Below, in pieces: positions 43,923-52,378 of a stretch of DNA of 64,000 bases. Positions within the stretch are counted from its first letter, which is position 1; every line of letters starts with the position of its first letter. A model generated the notes under the pieces. It did no database searches. It worked only from the letters and a program-made list of their open reading frames with translations, and had not been told where the DNA came from. A program made the translations under genes and the position numbers. Source of the DNA: Acidobacteriota bacterium (GTDB taxonomy: Bacteria; Acidobacteriota; Polarisedimenticolia; JACPZX01); assembly GCA_016195325.1 (NCBI GenBank), contig JACPZX010000062.1, forward strand, positions 1 to 64,000. Reading direction: 5' to 3'.

Positions 43923-44056
43923 GGAGGGATATTAGGCGCGGGAACGGCCAGGGGGAAAGGAAGGATTGCTGGTTATTGGGTTTCGGGCTAGGGTCTACAC
44001 GTTGGACGGAATATCTTGCACCCCAGGTGTTCGATACTTCGCAGGAGGCTCTCTCG

Positions 44057-44330
44057 ATGGCCAAGTTAACGGTGAAGGAAATCCAGGCTGCGAGCTCGAT
44101 GAGGTGACCGACGTAGTCGCGCTTGGTGGCGCGTCGTTTCGCGCGAAGTGGGGAACTCCAGATGTCCTGGGAGTCTACAAGCCCCTTGCATCCAACTTGA
44201 TCAAGTTCCCCATCGAAATCGTCTCGGCTGAGGTGAAGACCAACCCCACAGAATCCATCACGGCGTGAACGAGCTCGCAGATCGGCTCAAGGCCCAGGAT
44301 CCAGAGACTTTCGAGAGGCTCTTCCGGTAG
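44057..44330 (+). pseudogene. decayed PD-(D/E)XK-like gene
   Basis: Three pieces of one small gene can be read in three frames. An ATG at 44057 behind GGAGG (44044-44048) starts MAKLTVKEIQAA, which soon stops. From about 44092 a second frame reads ALGGASFRAKWGTPDVLGVY, then IEIVSAEVKTNP, with the D...ExK spacing of a PD-(D/E)XK nuclease fold, and stops at 44268. From 44265 a third frame reads VNELADRLKAQDPETFERLF and stops at 44330, as a plausible native C-terminus. Deletions have removed the parts between. Base composition is lower in G+C than the surroundings, suggesting acquired DNA. Confidence 0.6.
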
Positions 44331-44400
44331 ATCGCGATATGGGCTGTAGCGAGTGGTGCTTCAGAGCGTCCCGAACCGGGAGGAGTGGTAGGCTTTCCGC

Positions 44401-44640
44401 ATGAGTCCGACAGTTCTTCGGGCGAAGGGGTTACGGTTCTACTTCTTCTCCCGAGAGGAGCGGCGGCCGCACGTGCACGTCGCAGGCCCCGGTGGAGAAG
44501 CGAAGTTTTGGCTCGAACCGGTCGTGGAACTGGCGCACAACGGGGGACTGACGCGCCGCGCCCTTTCGCTCGCGATTCAACTCATCCGGGAGCATGAAGA
44601 TGAGATCCGCTCTGCTTGGAAAGCGCACTTCGGTCGTTGA
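44401..44640 (+). CDS. DUF4160 protein
   Basis: A 79-residue protein with the DUF4160 pattern: LRFYFFSREERRPHVHV, then AKFWLEP and a C-terminal helix ending LIREHEDEIRSAWKAHF. Such proteins are usually found in front of a DUF2442 gene, as here, and the pair is often considered a possible toxin-antitoxin-like module. It overlaps the next gene by 47 bp. Lower G+C than the core genes and a neighbouring gene wreck suggest horizontal arrival. Confidence 0.8.
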   Translation: MSPTVLRAKGLRFYFFSREERRPHVHVAGPGGEAKFWLEPVVELAHNGGLTRRALSLAIQLIREHEDEIRSAWKAHFGR

Positions 44641-44902
44641 AGTCACGAACATCTCCCGATCGGGTTTCTGGCTCCTCCTGCAAGGCCGGGAGCTATTCAT
44701 ATCTTTCCGCCAGTTTCCCTGGTTCAAGAAGGCTCCCGTCGATCAACTCCTGAACGTTCGACTGCCCGGTGAGAACCACCTGTATTGGCCTGAACTGGAC
44801 GTGGACCTCGCCGTTGAATCGATCGAGCATCCCGAGAGATTTCCGCTGGTGAGCAAGGCGCGCCCTCGGAGCACCGTCAAACGGACTGCTCGGCGCCGCT
44901 GA
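44594..44902 (+). CDS. DUF2442 protein
   Basis: A 102-residue protein with the DUF2442 pattern: SGFWLLLQGRELFISF, QFPWFKKAPVDQL, and LYWPELDVDLAVESIEHPE near the C-terminus. ATG 44594 is used; ATG 44600 is equally possible. It follows the DUF4160 gene with a 47-bp overlap, the usual arrangement of this pair. The molecular function is not established. The basic tail (STVKRTARRR) could contact nucleic acid. Confidence 0.8.
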   Translation: MKMRSALLGKRTSVVEVTNISRSGFWLLLQGRELFISFRQFPWFKKAPVDQLLNVRLPGENHLYWPELDVDLAVESIEHPERFPLVSKARPRSTVKRTARRR

Positions 44903-44939
44903 CGCCCGCGCTCGCCCCGACCCCCCCCGCCATCGGATA

Positions 44940-47438
44940 ATGTCCCCCACCACCATGCCGCGCCCACGCACGAAACCCCCCAGCCCCACCCTCGAGCCCC
45001 TCACCCCCACGCGCTGGACGTACGCCGGGCTCTTCACGGCCGCGCTCTCGACCCTGATGTTCGAGGTTCTCCTCACGCGCATCTTCAGCGTGACGATGTT
45101 CTACCACTTCGCCTTCGTCGCGATCTCCGTCGCCATGTTCGGGATGACCGCCGGGGCGATGGCCGTCTATCTCCTCCCCAACACCTTCACCCCGCAGCGC
45201 CTGAAGGCGCACCTCGCCGTCGCCACGCTCATGTTCGCCCTCACGAGCCTCGGCGCGTTCCTCCTCCACGTCTCGCTCCCGACCTTCAGCAGCGGCCAGA
45301 CGACCGGGATGAGCGCCATGGCCCCCACGTACATCGTCATGACCGTGCCGTTTTTCTTCAGCGGCGTCGCCATCTGCCTCGCGCTCACGCGCTACAGCCG
45401 CGACGTCAGCCGGCTCTACACGGCCGATCTCATCGGCGCGGCGATCGGGTGCGTCGCGACGGTCGTCCTCCTGAAGGTGACCGACGGGCCCACGGCGGTC
45501 GTCGCCGTCGCCGGGATCGCCGCGGCCGGCGCGGCCTGCTTCGCGATGGACTCGGGAGCGCCGCGCGTGAAGTGGACGACAATCGTCGCGGCGGTGGCGC
45601 TCCTCGGATGCGCCGCGGGGCACACGGTGCTCGTGTGGCAGCAACGACCCCTGCTGCGCCTCTTCTGGGTGAAGGGGAAGCAGGAGAGCCCGCCCCTCTA
45701 CGAGAAGTGGAACTCCTTCTCGCGTGTCACCGTGACCGGGAGGATCGGGCAGCGGTTCACGGCGAACGGCTGGGGGCTCAGCCATGCGTACCCCACCGGG
45801 CGGAGCGTCGCGGAGATCGGCCTCACGATCGACAACTCGGCGGGGACGCCGCTCACGGGGTTCACCGGGGATCTCGGCGAGGTGCAGCACCTCAAGTACG
45901 ACCTCGTCAACATCGCGCACTATCTGAAGAAGGACGCCGACGTGCTCGTCGTCGGGACGGGCGGGGGGCGCGACGTGCTCGCGGCGCTCGCCTTCGGGCA
46001 GAAGTCGATCGTGGGCGTGGAGATCAACGAGAACATCATCAAGGCGGTGAACGAGCGGTTCGGGGACTTCACCGGGCACCTCGATCAGTATTCGAACGTG
46101 AGGTTCGTGAACGACGAAGCCCGATCGTTCATCGCCCGGCAGACGGGACAGTTCGACATCCTCCAGATCTCCCTGATCGACACGTGGGCGGCGACGGCGG
46201 CGGGGGCGTTCGTCCTGAGCGAGAACTCGCTCTACACCGTGGACGCGTGGAAGATCTTCCTGCACCACGTGCGGCCTGCGGGGATCCTCACCGTCACGCG
46301 CTGGTACTTCAGGGATCGGCCGAGCGAGATGTACCGGCTCACGGGGCTGGCGACGGAGGCCCTCTCCGAGCTCGGCGTCGCGCGGCCGCGGGACCACATG
46401 GTGATCCTGCGGGCGATGAAGTACGACAAGAGCCCCGAGGCGCCCGACGGCGTCGGCACGATCCTGGTGAGCCCCACGCCGTTCAAGTCGCAGGATCTCG
46501 ATCGCCTCGACGAGCTGGCGGCGACGCTGAAGTTCGAGATCGTGCTGAGCCCGCGGACGGCCGTCGACGAGGTCTTCGGGAAGATGGCCTCGGCCGACGG
46601 GCTGGTCGAGGTGGTGGATCGCTTCCCGCTCAACATCGCGCCGCCCACGGACGACGCCCCGTTCTTCTTCCACATGCTGCGATTGAAGGACGTCTTCGAC
46701 TCAAAGCTCCGGGCCTCGTGGGAGGCGGGGGCGAACAGGATCCAGCTCAACGCGGTCTCGGTGCTGGCGACGCTTCTCGCGGTCGTGCTCTGGATGACGG
46801 CCATCGGCATCGGCGTGCCGCTCGCGATGACGCGGCGCCGGGTCGCCCTCGGGCGGAACTGGCCCCTGCTCGTCTACTTCGGCGGCATCGGGATGGGGTT
46901 CATGCTGATCGAGATCTCGCAGATGCAGCGGCTGGTGGTCTTCCTGGGGCACCCGACGTACGCGCTGTCGGTGGTCCTCTTCGCGCTTCTCCTCTCGAGC
47001 GGCGTGGGGAGCTTCCTGACGTCGTCGATCGGGGGGGATCGCCTGCGCGCCTCGGCGCGCGCGCTCCTCGGCGGGCTGCTCGGGGCGCTGGCGCTCTTCG
47101 GGATCGTGACCCCTCGCGTCGCGGCGATGTTCGAGCCGTCCTCGACGCCGGTGCGAATCCTTCTCGCGACGGGAATCCTCTTCGCTCTCGGCATCTTCAT
47201 GGGGACGGCTTTCCCGCTCGGCATGAAGCTCGCCGCGTCGACCTCCGAATCGCTCACGCCGTGGCTGTGGGGGGTGAACGGGGCGGCGTCGGTGCTGGCC
47301 TCGGTCCTCGCGGTCGTCATCGCGCTCACCTGGGGGATCTCGGCCGCCTTCTGGACCGGCGCCGGCGCGTACGCGATCGCCTTCTTCGCCTTCCAGGCCG
47401 CCGGGAGATCTGAAACCCCTGCTCGCGAGGGGGCGTAG
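44940..47438 (+). CDS. membrane protein with spermidine synthase-like domain
   Basis: An 832-residue protein. The N-terminal half has about six to seven membrane helices, starting TALSTLMFEVLLTRIFSVT. A central cytoplasmic domain resembles spermidine synthase, with a Rossmann SAM-type loop VVGTGGGRDVLAAL at about residue 337 and GVEINENI. A second hydrophobic block of about seven helices closes it. The family is widespread in bacteria from soil and is usually annotated as spermidine synthase or fused MFS/SpdSyn. The acceptor is unknown. ATG 44940 is used; ATG 44955 is also possible. Confidence 0.8.
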   Translation: MSPTTMPRPRTKPPSPTLEPLTPTRWTYAGLFTAALSTLMFEVLLTRIFSVTMFYHFAFVAISVAMFGMTAGAMAVYLLPNTFTPQRLKAHLAVATLMFALTSLGAFLLHVSLPTFSSGQTTGMSAMAPTYIVMTVPFFFSGVAICLALTRYSRDVSRLYTADLIGAAIGCVATVVLLKVTDGPTAVVAVAGIAAAGAACFAMDSGAPRVKWTTIVAAVALLGCAAGHTVLVWQQRPLLRLFWVKGKQESPPLYEKWNSFSRVTVTGRIGQRFTANGWGLSHAYPTGRSVAEIGLTIDNSAGTPLTGFTGDLGEVQHLKYDLVNIAHYLKKDADVLVVGTGGGRDVLAALAFGQKSIVGVEINENIIKAVNERFGDFTGHLDQYSNVRFVNDEARSFIARQTGQFDILQISLIDTWAATAAGAFVLSENSLYTVDAWKIFLHHVRPAGILTVTRWYFRDRPSEMYRLTGLATEALSELGVARPRDHMVILRAMKYDKSPEAPDGVGTILVSPTPFKSQDLDRLDELAATLKFEIVLSPRTAVDEVFGKMASADGLVEVVDRFPLNIAPPTDDAPFFFHMLRLKDVFDSKLRASWEAGANRIQLNAVSVLATLLAVVLWMTAIGIGVPLAMTRRRVALGRNWPLLVYFGGIGMGFMLIEISQMQRLVVFLGHPTYALSVVLFALLLSSGVGSFLTSSIGGDRLRASARALLGGLLGALALFGIVTPRVAAMFEPSSTPVRILLATGILFALGIFMGTAFPLGMKLAASTSESLTPWLWGVNGAASVLASVLAVVIALTWGISAAFWTGAGAYAIAFFAFQAAGRSETPAREGA

Positions 47439-47485
47439 TATCCGCGGTTCGACGCTCCACTGAAACCCACACACGAGGTGCCCGA

Positions 47486-49276
47486 ATGACACGATTCCTG
47501 CTCGGCGTCGCCCTGATCGCGGCCACGATTCCAACGATCGGCGCCGCGCGCGCCGCCTCCCCGGACAGCGAGCGGTTCAACGCCATGCTCTCCCGGATGT
47601 GGGAGGAGCAGCTCAAGGAGGCGCCGATCGAGGCGACGTCGATCGGCGACAACCGGTACAACGATCTGCTTCCCGACTTCACCACCGAGGCCTACCGCGC
47701 CCGGAACCTGGGGATCAGCCGGAAGTACCTCGACGAGCTGCACACGTACGATCGCGGAAAGCTCACCGGCCAGGACCGCCTCTCGTACGACATCCTCGAC
47801 CGCGACCTGAAGCTCGACATCGAGGGGGACAGATTTCCCGGGTGGATGATCCCGATCAACCAGTTCGGGAGCCTGCCGACCTTTTTCGCGGTCATGGGAT
47901 CGGGGAACAGCATCCAGCCCTTCCACACGACGAAGGACTACGACGACTGGCTCAAGCGCGCGCACGCGGCCGTCCCGATCTTCGACGGGATGATCCGCAA
48001 CATGCGCCTCGGCGTCGCGAAGGGGGTCGTGCCGCCGCGCGTCCTCATCGAGAAGGTCGTCCCGCAGCTCGACGCGCACGTCGTGGCCGATCCGGAGAAG
48101 AGCCTCTTCTGGGGGCCGGTCGCGAAGTTCCCCGACGGCGTGCCCGAAGGGGATCGCGCGAGGTTGACGGCGGCGTACCGCGCCCTCGTCAAGGACGAGA
48201 TCGTGCCGGCGTACACGCGCCTGCGGAACTTCGTCCGCGACGAGTACATCCCGAAGTGCCGCGCCACGGTCGCCTGGTCGGATCTCCCCGACGGCCAGGC
48301 CTGGTACGCCTTCCGGATCCGCGGCGCGACGACGACGAGCCTGAGCCCCGCCGGGATCCACCAGATCGGGCTCGACGAGGTGGCGCGCATCCGCGGCGAG
48401 ATGGAGAAGGTGAAGGCTCAGGTCGGCTTCCAGGGGGACCTGCACGCCTTCTTCAAGCATCTTCAAGAGAGTCCCGAGTTCTACTACGACAAGTCCGATG
48501 ACCTCCTGGCCGGCTTCCGCGACATCCAGAAGAAGATCAACGCGCTCCTGCCGAAGGAGTTCGACGTCCTCCCGAAGGCCGACTACGAGGTCCGTCCCGT
48601 GGAGGCCTTTCGCGCGCAGAGCGCGGCCGGTGCGCAGTACCAGCCCGCCACGGCCGACGGCTCACGCCCCGGGATCTTCTACGTCAACATCTACAACCTG
48701 AAGGCGCAGCCGAAGTACGGGATGGAGACGCTGTCCCTCCACGAGGCCTCCCCCGGGCACCACTTCCAGATCGCCGTCGCGCAGGAGGCGGAGGCGCTGC
48801 CGATGTTCCGGCGCTTCAACGGCTACGTCGCCTACTCGGAAGGGTGGGCCCTCTACTCGGAGTCGATCGGCAAGGAGCTGGGGCTCTTCACCGATCCCTA
48901 CCAGTGGTACGGTCGCCTCGCCGACGAGCAGCTCCGCGCGATGCGCCTCGTCGTCGACACCGGTCTTCATTCCAAGGGCTGGTCGCGCGAGAAGGCGATC
49001 GCCTACATGCTGGACAACTCGTCGATGGCCGAGAGCGACGTCGTCGCCGAGGTGGAGCGGTACATCGCGATCCCGGGGCAGGCCCTCGGGTACAAGATCG
49101 GCCAGCTCGAGATCACCAAGCTTCGCGGCGAAGCGGAGAAGGCTTTGGGCCCCGCCTTCGACGTGAAGGCGTTCCACCGGCAGGTGCTCCTCGACGGCGC
49201 GGTGCCGATGGATGTGCTGGCGACGAAGATCCACGAGTGGATCGCGGTGGAGAAGGGGAAGACGGGGAAGGGGTAG
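47486..49276 (+). CDS. exported DUF885 zinc peptidase-like protein
   Basis: A 596-residue protein of the DUF885 family with a signal peptide (about 1-23, ending RAA). The metal-binding motif LHEASPGHH lies near residue 420, and EGWALYSE about 45 residues later supplies a further glutamate ligand, as in gluzincin-like peptidases. The ATG follows an A-rich GAGGTGCCCGA stretch. The stop is two bases from the convergent secreted protein gene. The substrate is unknown; family members are thought to be carboxypeptidase-like. Confidence 0.87.
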   Translation: MTRFLLGVALIAATIPTIGAARAASPDSERFNAMLSRMWEEQLKEAPIEATSIGDNRYNDLLPDFTTEAYRARNLGISRKYLDELHTYDRGKLTGQDRLSYDILDRDLKLDIEGDRFPGWMIPINQFGSLPTFFAVMGSGNSIQPFHTTKDYDDWLKRAHAAVPIFDGMIRNMRLGVAKGVVPPRVLIEKVVPQLDAHVVADPEKSLFWGPVAKFPDGVPEGDRARLTAAYRALVKDEIVPAYTRLRNFVRDEYIPKCRATVAWSDLPDGQAWYAFRIRGATTTSLSPAGIHQIGLDEVARIRGEMEKVKAQVGFQGDLHAFFKHLQESPEFYYDKSDDLLAGFRDIQKKINALLPKEFDVLPKADYEVRPVEAFRAQSAAGAQYQPATADGSRPGIFYVNIYNLKAQPKYGMETLSLHEASPGHHFQIAVAQEAEALPMFRRFNGYVAYSEGWALYSESIGKELGLFTDPYQWYGRLADEQLRAMRLVVDTGLHSKGWSREKAIAYMLDNSSMAESDVVAEVERYIAIPGQALGYKIGQLEITKLRGEAEKALGPAFDVKAFHRQVLLDGAVPMDVLATKIHEWIAVEKGKTGKG

Positions 49277-49277
49277 G

Positions 49278-52200
49278 TCAGGGACAGGAGCCGACGACGC
49301 GAGACGCCCCGGACGACGTCGCCCCCGCGGTTCCCCCGCACGTATTCCGCGTCCGCACGAGGTAGTAGAAGGCCGTGCCGGGGATCGCGAGGTCGCTCGC
49401 CGACGTGCCGGTGACCGCCGCGGCCGGGCACGCGGGGGATTGGAACCCCGCCCGCGCCGTGCTCCGCACGACGTCATAAGTGACCGCGGTTCCGCCGGCT
49501 GACGCCGGTGCCGCCCACGTCAGCGACGTCGGGCTAGAGAAGGCGAGCGACGTCGCCTCACCCGGAACTGCCCACGTCGTCGGATCCGCCGGCGCACAGT
49601 CGGCGGAATCTAGCGTGCCGTCACCGTCGCTGTCCGCCACCGCGCTGCACCCGTGCGCGATCGAGACCAGGTAGTCTCCCGCCGCCCCGGACGACCACGC
49701 CACCTTGGCGAAGTAGGGGCCCGTGACGCGAGCCCGGTAGACGAGACCCTCCGCGGGAGAGAACGGAGCAGGAGCCGAGAGACTCCCGGTACCGGAAGCG
49801 GTCGAGGATGTGGAGGAAGTGTCGTTCACGAGGAGGAGCGTCCCCCCCGAGGCGTCAAGGAGCGCAAGCGAACCGTTGAACGGCGTGTTGTTCCGCAAAG
49901 GATCGAGATCCAGTCCGAGCTGGATCAGCTCACCCGCGGCGGCGGAAAAAGAAAAGAGATCGACATCCCCCGCGCCGGAAAGCGACCCCGAGAAGTACCC
50001 GCCCGCGCCGTGCGTGGCGGTCGCGATCGAATCGTTCGGCTCGACCTCCGCGGTGGCGCCCGACGGCGGCTGCACCGTCGCGTAGAGGCGGTACGGCTCC
50101 GCCTGCGCCGAGGCGCTGTAGTGGCTCACGCGAAGGAACGAAGGAGACCCCGTCAGCGGCGATCCGGCGACGTTCGGGGAGACGGAGCCGAATGGGACGT
50201 CGTTGTTGAAGTCGTCGTACTCGAGCGTGTCGGCGCCGGTCGTGACGCGCAGATCGAAGTCGGTGCTGTTCCCCGTCGCGCCGTCCACCAGCGCGAAGAC
50301 CCTCGACCCGGACGCCGGGGTCCCCAGCGTGAAGAAGTCGACGTCGCCGGCCGGTGAGATCGATCCCTCGAGCCCGCACGCCAACGTCCCGGCGGAAGCG
50401 GGAGCCCCGTTCGGCTCGACCTCGAGAGCGCAGCGCGTCACTTCAATCGTGAAAACACTTCCAGCCGAAGAGCCATCCTCGTCCACGTGCACGTACACCG
50501 ACTGCCCCGCCGAAAGCAGGAGGCAGCTCACCTCCTCCGGAGAGCTCGCGCTCCGGTTCGCCGCGCCGAGACAGTTCGCAATCAGCGCCGGCGACGGACC
50601 CGACGGACAGTCGGATGAGACGTGAAGAACCGCGTTCTTCGAGGCGTCGTACCCGCTCAGCCTGAAGGAGTACCTGCCGACCGCGGGAGCCGTGAATCGG
50701 TACGCGACATCACCGCCTGACGCCGTCGAAGGAATCTGCCCGACACCACCGAAGCAGGCCGAGCCCGGGGGAAGGCGGACGTCGTCGGTGGCGGTGACCG
50801 TGGTTCCCGCGAGAGGGACCTCGAGAGGCAGATCTTGAGGCGCCGCGCACGTGTCGTTGGGAAGGGAGTTGATCCGGCTCACGCGAAGCTGAACTGCGGT
50901 GTTCCCCGCCGCAGGGGCGGCCGATCCGTACTTCCAGACGACGACGTCGTACGTCGTGCCGGCATCGAGGGTGACCCCGGCAACCGCCGACTGCGCCGCC
51001 TCGCTGACGCACGAATCGTCGTCGCACCCTCCGGAGAGCTCCACGAGCCCCGCGCACGCGCCCGAGGTCGAGTAGACCGCGACGACGGTGTCGTCCACCG
51101 TGGTCCCTGTCGGGCCGTCGGCGCAGACCCGGAAGGCGTACCGGCCGGTGATCGTCGGCGCGAAGGAGTACCAGATGCTCCGCGAGACGTTCGGCTGGCA
51201 GGCGGGAGGAGGGGGATCTCCGCCCGTCGTCGCGCCGCTGATGTCGGAGGTGACCGCCGTCAGGTACGGGAACGGCCCCGCTCCCGGGATGATCTCCGCG
51301 CCACCGCACTGATCATTCGGGGGCGCCGGCCCCGGAAAAGCGCGCTGCACGACGCTGAGCTGGATGTCTGCGGCCCCCGCGGGCGGGGCCGCAGCGCCGT
51401 AGCTCCACGCGACGATGCTGTACGTCGTCCCGGCCGCGAGGTAGAGGTCGGTGAGGTCGGATTGACGTCCCGTCGGGCCGCACGAGTCGTCGCTGCACCC
51501 TCCCGCGATCTCGGCGAGGCCGGCGCACTGTCCAGTGCCCGCGTAGCCGGCGAGGACCGTGTCGTCGAGCGTCGACGCGGTCGGCGCGTCGGCGCAGATC
51601 GAGAGGTCGTAGAGCGCCGTTGTGGCCGGGGTGAAGGTGAACCAGACGCTCCGGGAGACGTCGGCCTGGCAGGAAGGGAGCGCGGGATCGCCGCCGGCCG
51701 TCGCGTCGGTCACGTCGACGATCGATGTGAGATACGGAAAGGGGCCCGAGGCCGGGACCACCTCCGCGCCGGCGCACGTGTCATTTGAAGGAGCGGTGAG
51801 GATCGACGTCGACTGAATGGCCTCCCCCGGGGGCATGAGACTCCAGGAGACGTGGAGGGGGAGAGCGTGATCCGCTCCTTCGACGACGAGCCGCAGGGAC
51901 GGGCCCGAGGCCTCCGCGGGCTCGATCCGCTCCCAGCGCGCGTCCACGTCGCGCCCGTCGGCGTCGGTGGCGCGCAGGTCGAGATGGCGACCGGCGACGA
52001 TCACCGAGCGGCCGTCCTCGCCGACCTTCGGGGTGATCTCTTCGGGGAGCGCGAAGTCGAACCAGAGGAGCGAAGGCTCTTCCGGTCCGTCGAAATCGAA
52101 ACCGTCGTCGCTCACCGTGACGCGGGACGCATCGGCGGGGCGGAGGTCGCCGGGCCTCCCCTCGCGGAGTAGGGAGAGGCGCCACTCCCGGGGGGAGGGG

Positions 52201-52301
52201 ATCACCCCGGGAGCGGCGCTCACCCAGGCCGTCGCGCTCCAGATGGCGACGGCGATGGAGAGAAGGACGAGGGTGGCGGGGCGGCATCGCGCGGGTCGCA
52301 T
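49278..52301 (-). CDS. large secreted protein with repeated PPC-like domains
   Basis: A 1007-residue exported protein with a signal peptide of about 30 residues. From about 170 there are repeated modules that open NDTCAGAEVVP, NDQCGGAEIIP and NDTCAAPQDLP and run through SRSVWFTFTPA or SRSIWYSFAP. Each carries several cysteines and resembles a pre-peptidase C-terminal (PPC) beta-sandwich. Later parts (EVEPNGAPASAG, EVEPNDSIATA) are classical PPC starts. A short Asp-rich segment and a C-terminal Fn3-like module (TYDVVRSTARAG; FYYLVRTRNTCGG) end it. No catalytic domain is seen, so it is probably an adhesion or surface layer component. Confidence 0.8.
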   Translation of the reverse strand: MRPARCRPATLVLLSIAVAIWSATAWVSAAPGVIPSPREWRLSLLREGRPGDLRPADASRVTVSDDGFDFDGPEEPSLLWFDFALPEEITPKVGEDGRSVIVAGRHLDLRATDADGRDVDARWERIEPAEASGPSLRLVVEGADHALPLHVSWSLMPPGEAIQSTSILTAPSNDTCAGAEVVPASGPFPYLTSIVDVTDATAGGDPALPSCQADVSRSVWFTFTPATTALYDLSICADAPTASTLDDTVLAGYAGTGQCAGLAEIAGGCSDDSCGPTGRQSDLTDLYLAAGTTYSIVAWSYGAAAPPAGAADIQLSVVQRAFPGPAPPNDQCGGAEIIPGAGPFPYLTAVTSDISGATTGGDPPPPACQPNVSRSIWYSFAPTITGRYAFRVCADGPTGTTVDDTVVAVYSTSGACAGLVELSGGCDDDSCVSEAAQSAVAGVTLDAGTTYDVVVWKYGSAAPAAGNTAVQLRVSRINSLPNDTCAAPQDLPLEVPLAGTTVTATDDVRLPPGSACFGGVGQIPSTASGGDVAYRFTAPAVGRYSFRLSGYDASKNAVLHVSSDCPSGPSPALIANCLGAANRSASSPEEVSCLLLSAGQSVYVHVDEDGSSAGSVFTIEVTRCALEVEPNGAPASAGTLACGLEGSISPAGDVDFFTLGTPASGSRVFALVDGATGNSTDFDLRVTTGADTLEYDDFNNDVPFGSVSPNVAGSPLTGSPSFLRVSHYSASAQAEPYRLYATVQPPSGATAEVEPNDSIATATHGAGGYFSGSLSGAGDVDLFSFSAAAGELIQLGLDLDPLRNNTPFNGSLALLDASGGTLLLVNDTSSTSSTASGTGSLSAPAPFSPAEGLVYRARVTGPYFAKVAWSSGAAGDYLVSIAHGCSAVADSDGDGTLDSADCAPADPTTWAVPGEATSLAFSSPTSLTWAAPASAGGTAVTYDVVRSTARAGFQSPACPAAAVTGTSASDLAIPGTAFYYLVRTRNTCGGTAGATSSGASRVVGSCP

Positions 52302-52326
52302 CGCGTGGGCTCCGGGCGCGGGGCGG

Positions 52327-52362
52327 GAAAACGGGGGGTCGCCCGAATGGAGCGACCCCCGC
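52327..52362 (-). terminator. terminator after the multicopper oxidase gene
   Basis: On the minus strand GGGGGTCGC pairs with GCGACCCCC around a short loop and is followed by CGTTTTCC. It separates the oxidase gene from the secreted protein gene downstream. Confidence 0.65.
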
Positions 52363-52378
52363 TTGGCGTCTCAGAGGA

